Shown here piece by piece: positions 35,069-44,781 of a DNA stretch of 64,000 nucleotides. How positions within the stretch are numbered: position 1 is the first letter of the stretch; every line of letters starts with the position of its first letter. Source of the stretch: Clostridium putrefaciens (lineage in GTDB: Bacteria; Bacillota; Clostridia; Clostridiales; Clostridiaceae); the NCBI RefSeq assembly GCF_900461105.1, contig NZ_UFWZ01000001.1:1054001-1118000 (forward strand), in the 5' to 3' direction. The position numbers and the translations under genes are program-made. The notes beneath the pieces are model-generated. The model was not told the DNA's origin and did not search any database. It was given only the letters and a program-made list of their open reading frames with translations.

Positions 35069-36052
35069 ATGACAATAGCTCTAGCTATGATATCTGGAGG
35101 CTTAGACAGTATATTAGCGGCTAAGATAATTAAAGGACAAGGAATAGAGGTCATAGGAATTTGCTTTAAATCATATTTTTTTGATGAAGCAAAAGCTAAA
35201 GATATGTGTAAAACTATAGATATACCCCTGGTTGTTGTGGATTTTTCTAAAGAACATTTTAATATGTTAAAGAATCCTAAGCATGGTTATGGTAAAAATA
35301 TGAATCCATGCATAGATTGCCATGCGATGATGATGAAGTACACAGGTGAGTTATTAGATAAGTATAAAGCAGATTTTATTATAACAGGTGAGGTTTTAAA
35401 CCAAAGGCCTATGTCTCAAAATAAGCGATCTTTGGATATTGTTAAAAAAGAGTCTGGATTTAGCAATAAGATATTAAGACCCTTATGTGCATTAAATTTA
35501 GAACCTACAGATATGGAAACGGAAGGTTTAGTTAATAGAGAAGAATTGCTTGATATATCTGGAAGATCTAGGACAAGGCAGATGGAACTTGCAGAAACCT
35601 TTGGAATAAAAGATTATCCGTCTCCAGCAGGAGGCTGTAAACTTACAGAACCTAATTATTCTAAAAGATTAAAAGATTTGTTAAAATATAATGATAATCC
35701 TGATAACAAAGATATAGGTCTTTTAAGATATGGAAGGCATTTTAGGATGGGTAATAGTAAGATAATTGTATCTAGAACTAGAGATGAATCAACTTATATG
35801 AAAAAGCTGATTAAAAAAGAGGACTTTTTATTTTTCCCAAAGGATCATCCTGGATCTATGGTAATTTTAACAGGAGATAAAACTAATGAAGCAATAGAAT
35901 TTGCAGCAAACATTTCTTTAAGGTATAGTAAAGGAAATACTGAGGAAAAGATTACTGTAAAGTATGGAAATTATGGAACAATTGCAAATAAATATATTGA
36001 TGCTATTAATATAAATGATGAAAATATTAATGAATATAGTATTAATATTTAA
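35069..36052 (+). CDS. PP-loop ATPase related to MnmA/ThiI tRNA sulfuration enzymes
   Basis: 327 residues. PP-loop pyrophosphatase motif MISGGLDSILAAK at the N-terminus, adenylation-type fold over about 1-175, a cysteine pair in MNPCIDCHAMM (about 87-90) and a third in AGGCKLTEP (about 190). These positions resemble 2-thiouridylase/ThiI-like enzymes, but it is not a canonical MnmA (360+ residues) or ThiI (no THUMP). A tRNA sulfur-transfer role is likely but unproven. SD AAGGAGTGAGG. The next gene follows after 19 nt. Confidence 0.75.
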   Translation: MTIALAMISGGLDSILAAKIIKGQGIEVIGICFKSYFFDEAKAKDMCKTIDIPLVVVDFSKEHFNMLKNPKHGYGKNMNPCIDCHAMMMKYTGELLDKYKADFIITGEVLNQRPMSQNKRSLDIVKKESGFSNKILRPLCALNLEPTDMETEGLVNREELLDISGRSRTRQMELAETFGIKDYPSPAGGCKLTEPNYSKRLKDLLKYNDNPDNKDIGLLRYGRHFRMGNSKIIVSRTRDESTYMKKLIKKEDFLFFPKDHPGSMVILTGDKTNEAIEFAANISLRYSKGNTEEKITVKYGNYGTIANKYIDAININDENINEYSINI

Positions 36053-36071
36053 ATCAAAGTGAGGGATAAAT

Positions 36072-36485
36072 ATGAAAAAAAAGGCTATAATTTCGATTTT
36101 AAGTCATGAAATATTAAATAAAGATGATGCTATAGAAGTTGTAACACCGGGAGACTTCTATAAAAAGGAAGATGAGTATTTTGCAGTGTACGATGAAACA
36201 GAAATAAGTGGAATGGAAGGCACTACAACAACTCTTAAGATTTCTAAAGAAAAACTTTCACTACTAAGAGAAGGTACAACCAATGCGGAAATGCACTTTG
36301 ATAAAAGTAATCAGTGTACAACATTGTATAACACACCTTATGGGGTTTTAGAGATAAAAATAGATACTGATGATTTAAAAATAGATGTTAATGATAAAGG
36401 TGGAGAAGTTTTTATAAAATACAATATGATTATAGCGGGTCAAGCCTCACAAAATACGGAACTTAAAATAAAAATAAAATCTTGA
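36072..36485 (+). CDS. DUF1934 (YwiB-like) beta-barrel protein
   Basis: 137 residues with the DUF1934 pattern: AIISILSHEI start, YDETEISGMEGTTTTLKI, TLYNTPYGVLEIKI, and a closing IAGQASQNTELKIKIK. Predicted all-beta, lipocalin-like, cytoplasmic. B. subtilis YwiB is the named relative; its function is unknown. Cotranscribed with the PP-loop gene. Confidence 0.85.
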   Translation: MKKKAIISILSHEILNKDDAIEVVTPGDFYKKEDEYFAVYDETEISGMEGTTTTLKISKEKLSLLREGTTNAEMHFDKSNQCTTLYNTPYGVLEIKIDTDDLKIDVNDKGGEVFIKYNMIIAGQASQNTELKIKIKS

Positions 36486-36502
36486 ATCATAGTTTAAATA
36501 AA

Positions 36503-36541
36503 AGAAGATGAGATTTGATTAAAAAAATCCATCTTTTTTTG
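36503..36541 (+). terminator. Terminator after DUF1934 gene
   Basis: AAGATGAGATTT pairs with AAATCCATCTT (one mismatch), followed by TTTTTT. Confidence 0.75.
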
Positions 36542-36632
36542 CGTAATAATATATTTTTTATATAAAGGATTAAATTAATTAATTTTGGATAGAATCTAAG
36601 GTGTCTTAAAATAGCAGGTAGGAGATGGATAT

Positions 36633-36938
36633 ATGGAATATAAAGATTTAAGAAGATACCAATATGAGAAAATAATACAAATTTTATGTCAGTACAATAA
36701 TATTGATGAAAATGATATTATTCCATTATTAAGAGATAAAGAATGTAAATATTTACTTTTATTATTACTAAAAAGCAATAAATGCACAGATGAGGTTATT
36801 TTAGAAGAAATCATGTCTCTTAAGACTAAAACATCTATACAATATAACTTTAAGAAAGCAGAAGAAAAGTTATATGTTAACAAGGATTTTAGAGAAAAGT
36901 ATTTTGAGATTCAAAGAATAATAAAAGAGATAATATAG
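36633..36938 (+). CDS. Small protein of unknown function
   Basis: 101 residues, ATG 36633 behind TAGGAGATGG. All-helical prediction, basic and acidic residues mixed, no signal or membrane segment. The C-terminal half (ECKYLLLLLLKSNKC, then SIQYNFKKAEEKLYVNKDFREKYFEI) faintly recalls the spacing of the DnaA C-terminal helix-turn-helix, but the diagnostic GRDHST is absent; that likeness is speculative. Lies alone between two terminators/gaps. Confidence 0.55.
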   Translation: MEYKDLRRYQYEKIIQILCQYNNIDENDIIPLLRDKECKYLLLLLLKSNKCTDEVILEEIMSLKTKTSIQYNFKKAEEKLYVNKDFREKYFEIQRIIKEII

Positions 36939-37078
36939 GATATATATAATAACTAATTTTATACAGAGTAAAATTAATAATAAATTAAAAGTTTTAATTA
37001 TTATAGAGGATTTAAGTGGCTTGTAGAGAATTTATTTAATTAGGTAGTGATGAAAAGGTATATGGAGGTGGAGTCATT

Positions 37079-37423
37079 ATGTGTAATACTGAAGTATCAA
37101 TAGCATTTAAAAATCCCGATAATACGATTACAAAGATAGATACAAATATTTTTGAACTAAAGCAACTAGATAAGAAATACTATGAGGGAACCATTATAAT
37201 AAATAAAAACAAAAAGATGTTATATATAAGTATGAAATGCTCATTTTGTAATAAGTTTCATGGTTATAATTATAAGATTAAAGAAATTTTATATAAGGAT
37301 TTAATTATAGGAGGTTGTAAAAATAGTGGTAATTTTATATTACTTATAGGGAAAAAAGAAATGATTTATAATATTATTAAAGAACATAGCGATATTAATA
37401 ATAAAATTTACTCAACTATATAA
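37079..37423 (+). CDS. Small protein of unknown function with CxxC motif
   Basis: 114 residues, ATG 37079 behind an excellent SD (ATGGAGGTGGAG). Mixed beta/alpha prediction, no membrane segment. Contains CSFCNKFHGYNY (about 55-66), a CxxC with a nearby His that could bind metal, and a later GGCKNSG. I do not recognise the family. Codon use is like neighbours. The good SD and intact frame argue for a real gene. Confidence 0.55.
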   Translation: MCNTEVSIAFKNPDNTITKIDTNIFELKQLDKKYYEGTIIINKNKKMLYISMKCSFCNKFHGYNYKIKEILYKDLIIGGCKNSGNFILLIGKKEMIYNIIKEHSDINNKIYSTI

Positions 37424-38043
37424 ATATAGTTGTTATGAAGAGTTATTTTAAAGAGGTAAATTTAAAAGATTCATAAAATTGTTATAAGTTTAAATTGTTT
37501 TAGACTTATAACTTGACGTTGTCGCATATAAGTATATAATTTAATATGAAATATAATTTACATAAAAATATAAATAAAATAGATGATACTATCAATATTT
37601 ATTTTATTACAGGCTAAAACATATAATCTTAGAAAGTCTTCTTATATTCATATCCATTTTATCTGAACATTCTTATTGTTTCTGATTATTTGAATTCTAG
37701 AACTTATCTCATGATTAATAATTCTAATGTTATAGTTCATGTTAGTTCGGTGAAAAATTAAAAGTTTTAAAAACTATAAGATTTTAAAATTTATGAAGTT
37801 AAGAATAACAAAAGTGGTATTTAGATGACGGTAATATTAAAATAAGTTATGTTTCCTTTATCCAGTACTATTAAGAACATTTAAATTATGTTATTAATGT
37901 CATTTTAAAGTTTACTGACTTCTAATATTTTTAAGTGAAAGTTAAGATAAGTGTGATGTTTGATAAGGAACTTTTAATTTTGATTGGTAGTAACATTCCA
38001 AATGAAATTAAGAATCTTATGTATTAAAAGTGGAGGTGTAATT
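37424..38043 (+). other. 620-bp gap holding the long rho leader
   Basis: No gene found. A sigma-A promoter (37513-37540) reads toward rho, giving an untranslated leader of about 497 nt. The stretch 37640-37740 is pyrimidine-rich, with more C than G (about 16 C to 10 G in 120 nt by hand count), unlike the purine-rich coding strands nearby. Confidence 0.6.
37513..37540 (+). promoter_or_regulatory. Sigma-A promoter of rho
   Basis: -35 TTGACG (37513-37518), 16-nt spacer, -10 TATAAT (37535-37540). The only near-consensus promoter seen upstream of rho. Confidence 0.7.
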
Positions 38044-39513
38044 TTGTCAATAGATAATTATGAAAAGGTAACTTTAGTTGAGTTGCGAAAAAAGGCTAAA
38101 GAATTAGACATAAAAAATATAAGTAAATTTAAAAAAGGCGAATTAATTGAAGAAATAAAAAAGGTTTTACCATTACCAGTGTCAATGCAAAAAAATGGTG
38201 TGGTTCTTCAAGAAAAGATAGCTCCTAAGATTAAAGAAGAACTTTTAGGGGATAAGCGTGAAATTAAAGAAGAACCTCTTAAAAACAACGTTTTAATTAA
38301 TAATGAAGAAAAAAGGCCGAATAATATTACTGTGGACAAGGCAGAAGAAGAGAACAAAAAAGAGAGATTGAAAACCATGATAAATGACTCTCAGTCTGCA
38401 AGAGGAGTATTAGAGGTAAATGAAAATAATAACTTTGGATTTTTAAGAGGTAAGAATTATCTCACAAGTACAGATGACATATATGTATCCCCCTCTCAAA
38501 TAAGAAGGTTTAACTTAAGAACTGGTGACGAGGTAGAAGGAAAAGTAAGAATACCTAAAGATGGTGAAAAGTTTAAAGCTCTTTTATATGTTGAAAGAGT
38601 AAATGGTGAAAACCCTGAAAAGGCTGTAGGAAGGAAATCATTTGAAAGACTTGTACCAGTATACCCAGATCAAAGATTAAGACTTGAAACTCACCATGAG
38701 AATAACCTATCTTCAAGACTTATGGATATAATAAGCCCTATTGGAAAAGGACAAAGAGGAATGATTGTAGCTCCACCTAAAGCAGGAAAAACTACTTTGC
38801 TTAAAAAGATAGCACAAAACATCTCTTATAATTATCCTGAAATAAAACTTATAGTTGTTTTAATAGACGAGAGACCAGAAGAAGTTACAGATATGCAAAG
38901 GTCTATAAATGGAGAGGTAATATACTCTACATTTGATGAGGAACCAGATCATCACACAAAGGTTGCGCAAATGGTACTTGAAAGAGCTAAACGTATGGTA
39001 GAACAAGGTCAAGACGTTGTAATATTATTAGATAGTATTACAAGACTTGCTAGGGCATATAATCTTACTGTTAATCCATCAGGAAGAACTTTATCAGGGG
39101 GTCTTGATCCAGGCGCTTTAATAATGCCAAAGAAATTCTTTGGAGCTGCAAGAAATATTGAAGAAGGTGGAAGTCTTACTATACTTGCAACAGCATTAGT
39201 TGAAACAGGAAGTAGAATGGATGATATGATATTTGAAGAATTTAAGGGAACTGGAAATATGGAAGTTCATTTAGATAGAAAGCTTCAAGAAAGAAGAATT
39301 TTCCCAGCTATTGATATTTATAGATCAGGAACTAGAAAAGAAGATTTATTACTAACAGAAGATGAAAAAGACGTAGCATATAATATAAGAAAAGTTATGT
39401 ATAGAGAAGGAAATATTGAAACGATAACGGGGAACTTAATAAGTTTATTATCTAGAACAAAGAATAATAAAGAATTGTTACAAATGATAAAAAAGATAGA
39501 TATTTCTAAATAA
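38044..39513 (+). CDS. rho: Transcription termination factor Rho
   Basis: 489 residues from TTG 38044, which stands 4 nt after GGAGGTG; an earlier in-frame start at 37984 lacks an SD. Rho_N helical domain (about 5-40, [14 protein letters not shown]), a charged insertion (about 50-115), RNA-binding cold-shock fold (about 120-190), then the RecA-like ATPase with Walker [10 protein letters not shown] (near 243), Walker [17 protein letters not shown], and the R/Q-loop region. Hexameric RNA helicase ending transcription at rut sites. Confidence 0.96.
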   Translation: MSIDNYEKVTLVELRKKAKELDIKNISKFKKGELIEEIKKVLPLPVSMQKNGVVLQEKIAPKIKEELLGDKREIKEEPLKNNVLINNEEKRPNNITVDKAEEENKKERLKTMINDSQSARGVLEVNENNNFGFLRGKNYLTSTDDIYVSPSQIRRFNLRTGDEVEGKVRIPKDGEKFKALLYVERVNGENPEKAVGRKSFERLVPVYPDQRLRLETHHENNLSSRLMDIISPIGKGQRGMIVAPPKAGKTTLLKKIAQNISYNYPEIKLIVVLIDERPEEVTDMQRSINGEVIYSTFDEEPDHHTKVAQMVLERAKRMVEQGQDVVILLDSITRLARAYNLTVNPSGRTLSGGLDPGALIMPKKFFGAARNIEEGGSLTILATALVETGSRMDDMIFEEFKGTGNMEVHLDRKLQERRIFPAIDIYRSGTRKEDLLLTEDEKDVAYNIRKVMYREGNIETITGNLISLLSRTKNNKELLQMIKKIDISK

Positions 39514-39585
39514 GATTTAAAAATAAAATAAGATATGTAAGAATTTAAATAAAATAATATGTAATCTTATTATGAAATTAGTAAA

Positions 39586-39632
39586 AAAGGGCAAAAAAAA
39601 AGCAGTTGAGGAAGATCAATAGATCTTCCTCA
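39586..39632 (-). terminator. Terminator of rpmE
   Basis: TGAGGAAGATC (39607-39617) pairs with GATCTTCCTCA (39622-39632). On the minus strand the stem is followed by a long T run (A run at 39591-39601 on +), so it ends rpmE. Confidence 0.8.
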
Positions 39633-39639
39633 TATAGCT

Positions 39640-39852
39640 TTATTCTTCGCTTTTTAAGTTGAACTTCTTATTGAATCTTTCAACTCTTCCTCCAACGTCA
39701 ACGATCTTTTGACGACCAGTGAAGAAAGGATGGCATTTTGAACAAATTTCCACTTTTAGTTCATCTTTAACTGAACCAGTAGTGAATGTATTTCCACATG
39801 CACATTTAACTACAGCCTCATGATTGTAATTTGGGTGTATGCCTTCTCTCAT
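39640..39852 (-). CDS. rpmE: 50S ribosomal protein L31 (zinc-binding type)
   Basis: 70 residues from ATG 39852; the longer frame from 39870 starts inside the SD (AGAGGTG). Typical L31: REGIHPNY start, [25 protein letters not shown] and [13 protein letters not shown]. The CxC and CxxC cysteines mark the zinc form, which can be replaced by a zinc-free paralogue under zinc limitation. Opposite strand to rho and tdk. Confidence 0.97.
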   Translation of the reverse strand: MREGIHPNYNHEAVVKCACGNTFTTGSVKDELKVEICSKCHPFFTGRQKIVDVGGRVERFNKKFNLKSEE

Positions 39853-40074
39853 ATGTTTCACCTCTTTCAAATTGCGGATTACCGCTTATAACTATTAGAT
39901 TATATCACGAAGTTTTATTAATAGTCAAGATACCTGATTATATTTTAAAGGATAAAAAGTGTAATAACATATCTTTTTTATATTATAATTAAATGTTATA
40001 ATCATAAAGTAGATTTTTAGAATCATTTATTTTAGGAATGCTACTTATAATTATTAAGAAGGGGCGAGTTTTAA

Positions 40075-40671
40075 TTGGCTAAATTATACTTTAGATATGG
40101 AGCTATGAATTCGGGTAAGTCTACTAGTCTTATGCAAGTAGCTTATAATTATGAAGAAAGAGGAATGAAAGTTATAATTATAAAACCGAAGACAGATACT
40201 AAGGGCGGAAATAAAATAACTTCAAGACTTGGAGTTGAAAGAGATGTGGATATGCTATTGGACACTAATGAAGATGCCTATTCAAATATAGAAAGGCATA
40301 TAAAAAATAAGAATACTATTAATTGTATATTAGTAGATGAAGTCCAATTCTTAAAATCACATCATATAGATGAGCTTTTTAAGGTGTCTGTAATTATGGA
40401 TATACCAGTCATTTGTTATGGACTTCGCACTGATTTTCAAATGGAAGGATTTGAAGGTAGTAAAAGATTGCTTCTTCTAGCTCATAGTATTGAAGAGATG
40501 AAAACCATATGTACTTGTGGAAAAAAAGCCTTACTTAATGGGAGAAAGATTAATGGCAAATATGTATTTGAGGGAAATCAGATAGCTATAGATAATGAAG
40601 ATGAAGTGGAGTACGAATCCTTATGCCCAAGATGTTATTTTAAATATAAGGCTGAATTTGAACTAAATTAA
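40075..40671 (+). CDS. tdk: Thymidine kinase (type II)
   Basis: 198 residues, TTG start 40075 behind AAGGGGCGAG. P-loop RYGAMNSGKSTSLMQ, Walker B LVDEVQFL with catalytic Glu, DFQMEGFEGS (lasso region), and zinc-site cysteines CTCG and CPRC. Phosphorylates thymidine in salvage. The usual neighbours prmC and prfA follow, as in many Firmicutes. Confidence 0.95.
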   Translation: MAKLYFRYGAMNSGKSTSLMQVAYNYEERGMKVIIIKPKTDTKGGNKITSRLGVERDVDMLLDTNEDAYSNIERHIKNKNTINCILVDEVQFLKSHHIDELFKVSVIMDIPVICYGLRTDFQMEGFEGSKRLLLLAHSIEEMKTICTCGKKALLNGRKINGKYVFEGNQIAIDNEDEVEYESLCPRCYFKYKAEFELN

Positions 40672-40786
40672 ATATAATTTAGCATAAGTTTGAATTTGAA
40701 ATTAACAAGATATAATATATCGTTAAAGAAATAATTAAAGGATTTAAGAAATAAAAAGAATTTTAAAAAGAGAGTTGATATTATAT

Positions 40787-42553
40787 ATGAAAAAGGATTA
40801 TGCCGTTGGTGGTCAAGCCATAATTGAAGGTGTAATGATGAGGGGAAATAAAGGCATTGCAACTGCAATAAGAATACCTGATGGAACCATAAAGGTAGAA
40901 TTTAAAAATGCTTCATCTATAAGAGATAAAAACAAGATATTACGGATACCTATCATAAGAGGGTTTGTAGCGTTAATTGAATCTTTGGTTACAGGTATAG
41001 AAACCTTAAATTACTCTTCTAGTTTCTTTGAAGAAGAAGGAAACAGTGAGTCTAGTATAGAAAGGTTTCTAAATAAATTGTTTAAAGGTAAAAGCGATAA
41101 GATATTAATGGGTATTATTTTAAGTGTGTCCTTTATTATTTCTGGAATCATATTCATCCTTATACCTACAATAATTGCAAATTTATTTAAAAAATTAGGT
41201 TTCAGTAATGTAGGGTTAAATATAATAGAAGGTGTTTTTAGGGTTAGCATATTCATGATGTATATATTAGCAATTTCTAAGATGGAAGACATATATAGGC
41301 TCTTACAGTACCATGGAGCAGAACATAAGACTATATTTTGTTATGAAGCTAAAGAGGATCTAACTGTAGGAAATGTAATGAAATATAAAAGGTTTCACCC
41401 AAGATGTGGTACCAACTTTTTATTTCTTGTAATGATAGTTAGTATAATATTACTTTCAATAACTGGGTGGAGTAGTTTAGGAGAAAGGGTACTATATAGA
41501 ATATTACTATTACCAATAGTCTCTGGGTTTAGTTTTGAAATAATAAAGTGGCTTTCAAAAAGTAATAGTAAACTTTCGAAAATGTTAGCATATCCAGGTC
41601 TAAAATTACAAATGCTAACAACGAGAGAACCTGATGAAGCTCAAGTTGAAGTGGCTATAGCATCACTAAAGGCTGCTGAAGGCATTAAGGAAACTGATAA
41701 AACCATAGGAGAACTTTTAAATATGGGGAATGAAATATTAAAAGAATCATCTATTCCTAGTTATATATTAGATACTCAACTTTTGCTTGCTAAGACATTA
41801 GATGTAGATAAACTTTATGTTATAACTAATAGAAATTTAAAAGTCAGCCCTAAAGAGGAAAAGGAATTTATGGAACTTATAAACCTTAGAAAGGGTAGTA
41901 TGCCTATTAAATATATATTAGGTAAGACGGAGTTTATGGGAATAGATTTAAATGTTAAAGAAGGAGTGCTGATACCAAGGCCAGATACAGAAAACTTAGT
42001 TGAAATAGTTTTAGAATATATAGAAAAAGAAAACTATGAAAACATATGTGATTTATGTACTGGAAGTGGGGCTATAGGTATTTCTTTAGCATATCACAAG
42101 GATAATATAAATGTTCATTGTATAGATATTAGCCCTATTTCAAATGAAGTGGTTTTAGAAAACATCAACAAGTTTGGACTTAGTGACAGGGTAAGGTTTA
42201 TAAATAGTGACCTTTTAAAAATACCAATTAAGGAAGGATATAAATACGATGTTTTAGTATCCAATCCACCTTATATAAAGAGTGAGGAAATAGATACATT
42301 AATGGAGGATGTAAAATCATTTGAACCACATCTAGCTCTAGATGGAGGGGAAGATGGGCTTATATTTTACAAAACAATTACAAGAGAGTCTAAAGAAATA
42401 CTAAATTCAAAAGGCCTTATAGCTTTTGAAATTGGTAAAGATCAAGGTATAGAGGTCAGTGAAATTCTTAGTTCTTTTGGATATAAGAATATAAAAATAA
42501 TCAAAGATCTATCAGGATTTGATAGAGTGGTTATAGGAAAAAACAGTATTTAA
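40787..42553 (+). CDS. prmC: Fusion: DUF1385 (YqhQ-like) membrane domain + PrmC glutamine methyltransferase
   Basis: 588 residues. About 1-300: DUF1385, with VGGQAIIEGVMMRG, three or more membrane helices, YHGAEHKTIFCYE and FHPRCGTNFLFLV, ending GLKLQMLTTREPDEAQ. About 310-588: PrmC/HemK, with GKTEFMGIDL, SAM-binding LCTGSGAIGISLA and catalytic NPPY (near 494). PrmC methylates the GGQ glutamine of release factors; prfA is the next gene. The DUF1385 part is of unknown function and would tether the methyltransferase to the membrane. ATG 40787 chosen over TTG 40775. Confidence 0.9.
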   Translation: MKKDYAVGGQAIIEGVMMRGNKGIATAIRIPDGTIKVEFKNASSIRDKNKILRIPIIRGFVALIESLVTGIETLNYSSSFFEEEGNSESSIERFLNKLFKGKSDKILMGIILSVSFIISGIIFILIPTIIANLFKKLGFSNVGLNIIEGVFRVSIFMMYILAISKMEDIYRLLQYHGAEHKTIFCYEAKEDLTVGNVMKYKRFHPRCGTNFLFLVMIVSIILLSITGWSSLGERVLYRILLLPIVSGFSFEIIKWLSKSNSKLSKMLAYPGLKLQMLTTREPDEAQVEVAIASLKAAEGIKETDKTIGELLNMGNEILKESSIPSYILDTQLLLAKTLDVDKLYVITNRNLKVSPKEEKEFMELINLRKGSMPIKYILGKTEFMGIDLNVKEGVLIPRPDTENLVEIVLEYIEKENYENICDLCTGSGAIGISLAYHKDNINVHCIDISPISNEVVLENINKFGLSDRVRFINSDLLKIPIKEGYKYDVLVSNPPYIKSEEIDTLMEDVKSFEPHLALDGGEDGLIFYKTITRESKEILNSKGLIAFEIGKDQGIEVSEILSSFGYKNIKIIKDLSGFDRVVIGKNSI

Positions 42554-42638
42554 TAGTATAATATTAAGAAAGAGTAATATTATTGACTATTATATGTTAT
42601 AATAATAAACTATGAAAATATGATACGGAGTGATAAAC

Positions 42639-43721
42639 ATGTTAGAAAGGCTTAATTTTATTGAAAATAAATATGAAGAATTGTCTATTAAGATTAGTGA
42701 CCCATCAATAATAGCTAATCAAAAAGAATGGCAAAGGTTATGTAAAGAGCATTCAGATATTGAAGATTTAGTTGGGAAGTTTAGACAGTATAAAGAAGTA
42801 GATGAAGAAATAGTATTTAATAAAGAAATACTAAATGAAGAAAATGATAAAGAACTAAAAGAAATGGCTCAAGAAGAGTTAAAAGAGCTTACAGTAAAAA
42901 AGGATGTATTAGCTGAAGATCTTAGAATATTACTTTTGCCTAAAGATCCTAATGATGACAAAAATGTATTTGTGGAAATTAGAGGTGGTGCAGGTGGAGA
43001 TGAAGCGGCCTTATTTGCTGCTAATTTATTTAGAATGTATACAAGATATTCTGAAAACAAGCACTGGAAAATAGAAATGATAAACTCTAACGAAACAGAT
43101 ATAGGTGGATTTAAAGAAGTTGTCTTCATGATAAAAGGAAAGGGCGCTTATAGTAGACTTAAATATGAAAGTGGAGTTCATAGAGTTCAAAGGGTCCCAG
43201 ATACGGAGTCAAGTGGAAGAATCCATACATCTACTGCTACTGTAGCTGTATTGCCAGAAGTAGATGATGTAGATATTGAGATAAATCAAAATGATTTAAG
43301 GATTGATGTGTTCAGATCATCAGGTAACGGTGGACAGTCGGTAAATACTACGGATTCAGCTATAAGAATAACCCATATGCCATCAGGAATTGTAGTTTCT
43401 TGTCAAGATGAAAAGTCTCAACTTAAAAATAAAGAAAAGGCTATGAAAGTTTTAAGATCTAGGTTGTTTGAAATAGCTCAGTCAGAAAGATCTGCATCTA
43501 TTGCAGAAGATAGAAAGAGCCAAGTAGGAACAGGAGATAGAAGTGAAAGAATAAGAACTTATAACTATCCTCAAGGAAGGGTTACAGATCATAGAATTGG
43601 AGTAACTCTTTATAGACTTGAGTCCTTCTTAGAAGGTGATATAGATGAAATTATAGATTCTCTTATAACAGAAGATCAAGCAAATAAGATGAAATCTATG
43701 GGTAATACGGAAAAGTTATAA
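42639..43721 (+). CDS. prfA: Peptide chain release factor 1
   Basis: 360 residues, the standard RF1 length, from ATG 42639 five bases after CGGAGTGA; an in-frame GTG at 42630 lies within that SD. Domain I coiled coil (about 1-105), decoding domain, catalytic GGQ in [16 protein letters not shown] (near 230-232), and C-terminal [14 protein letters not shown]. Recognises UAA/UAG and releases the peptide; substrate of the adjacent PrmC. Confidence 0.96.
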   Translation: MLERLNFIENKYEELSIKISDPSIIANQKEWQRLCKEHSDIEDLVGKFRQYKEVDEEIVFNKEILNEENDKELKEMAQEELKELTVKKDVLAEDLRILLLPKDPNDDKNVFVEIRGGAGGDEAALFAANLFRMYTRYSENKHWKIEMINSNETDIGGFKEVVFMIKGKGAYSRLKYESGVHRVQRVPDTESSGRIHTSTATVAVLPEVDDVDIEINQNDLRIDVFRSSGNGGQSVNTTDSAIRITHMPSGIVVSCQDEKSQLKNKEKAMKVLRSRLFEIAQSERSASIAEDRKSQVGTGDRSERIRTYNYPQGRVTDHRIGVTLYRLESFLEGDIDEIIDSLITEDQANKMKSMGNTEKL

Positions 43722-43926
43722 TATTTTCAAAGACATATGCTTAGAGGTGATTAATTGCATATTGAAAAAGCTATTATTTTTTAATCATTAAAAAAGGCGG
43801 ATTTTATAAATACAACTTGTTAGATCTTATATATAAAAACAGTGTTAAAGCAAAGTATACAGACGAAACTATTGAAAATATAAAGATAGCTAGAGGTCAA
43901 AAGGAATTTATAGATTAAGTTATAAT

Positions 43927-43965
43927 CCCTTATTTTTACTAATAAAATTGTATAAATAAGGGGTG
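43927..43965 (+). promoter_or_regulatory. Hairpin masking the SD of the ZIP transporter gene
   Basis: CCCTTATTT (43927-43935) pairs with AAATAAGGG (43954-43962), with two more pairs outside. The right arm holds the SD AAGGGGTG (43958-43965). Folded, it would block ribosome access. Confidence 0.45.
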
Positions 43966-43973
43966 ATTTTAAA

Positions 43974-44696
43974 TTGGATAAAATTATGATTATAATATTT
44001 CTATGTTCCTTAGTATCTATGATAGGTACAATTATAGGAGCAACCCTTGCTATGTTTATAAAAAACCCAACTAAGAATGTTATAAGTGCTATTATGGGGT
44101 TTGCAGGGGGGCTTATGTTTTCTGTTGTGATATTTGATCTGATGCCTAGTACTTTAACAAAAATAAGTATAAAACAGGGTTTTGTATTTTGTTTTATTGG
44201 CATAATTATAACCATGTTTTTAGAAATATTTATAAGCAAAATTGTAAAGAATAATACTTATATGAAAATGGCTGTAATAACTTCACTAGGACTTATGATT
44301 CATAATATACCTGAGGGTATAATAATGGGGTGTGGGTTTGTAGCAGGAGAATATTTGGGTATAAAGATGAGCATTATAATAGCTTTACATGACATACCTG
44401 AAGGGTTAGCTGTAGTATCGCCACTTGTAGCAGCTGGAGAAAAAAACTCTAAAATTTTCATGTATGCATTTATAACAGCGATGCCAACAGCGCTTGGAGC
44501 TGTACTTGGAATATATTTAGGTGGGGTGTCAGAAAGTTTTCTAGGTAGATCATTAGCTTTTGCTTCAGGAGTTATGATATATGTAGTCTTTTTAGAACTA
44601 ATCCCAGAGTCTAAAAAACTAGGAAATGGTAAGGTGTCTATGATAAGCATATTAATTGGAGTTTTTATAGGTCTTTTTATAGGGATTATTCTTTAA
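43974..44696 (+). CDS. ZIP family metal transporter
   Basis: 240 residues, TTG start 43974 behind AAGGGGTGAT. Eight predicted membrane helices. The metal-site signatures of ZIP proteins are present: HNIPEGIIMG in helix 4 and HDIPEGLAV in helix 5. Imports a divalent cation such as zinc, iron or manganese; which one is not evident. No metal-regulator gene is adjacent. Confidence 0.9.
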   Translation: MDKIMIIIFLCSLVSMIGTIIGATLAMFIKNPTKNVISAIMGFAGGLMFSVVIFDLMPSTLTKISIKQGFVFCFIGIIITMFLEIFISKIVKNNTYMKMAVITSLGLMIHNIPEGIIMGCGFVAGEYLGIKMSIIIALHDIPEGLAVVSPLVAAGEKNSKIFMYAFITAMPTALGAVLGIYLGGVSESFLGRSLAFASGVMIYVVFLELIPESKKLGNGKVSMISILIGVFIGLFIGIIL

Positions 44697-44781
44697 TATT
44701 TTTGATATGCAATTTTAATATAAGAAATAAAATATATTAGATATTTTAAAAATTGTAGGGTTAATAAAAGGGAGAGTTCTA

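Noticed and set aside
43792-43918. Short frame between prfA and the ZIP gene (about 33 codons from TTG 43817, protein-like composition)
   Set aside because: No start codon at proper distance from the SD-like AAGGCGG (43793-43799); could be a gene remnant, but not supportable as a gene.
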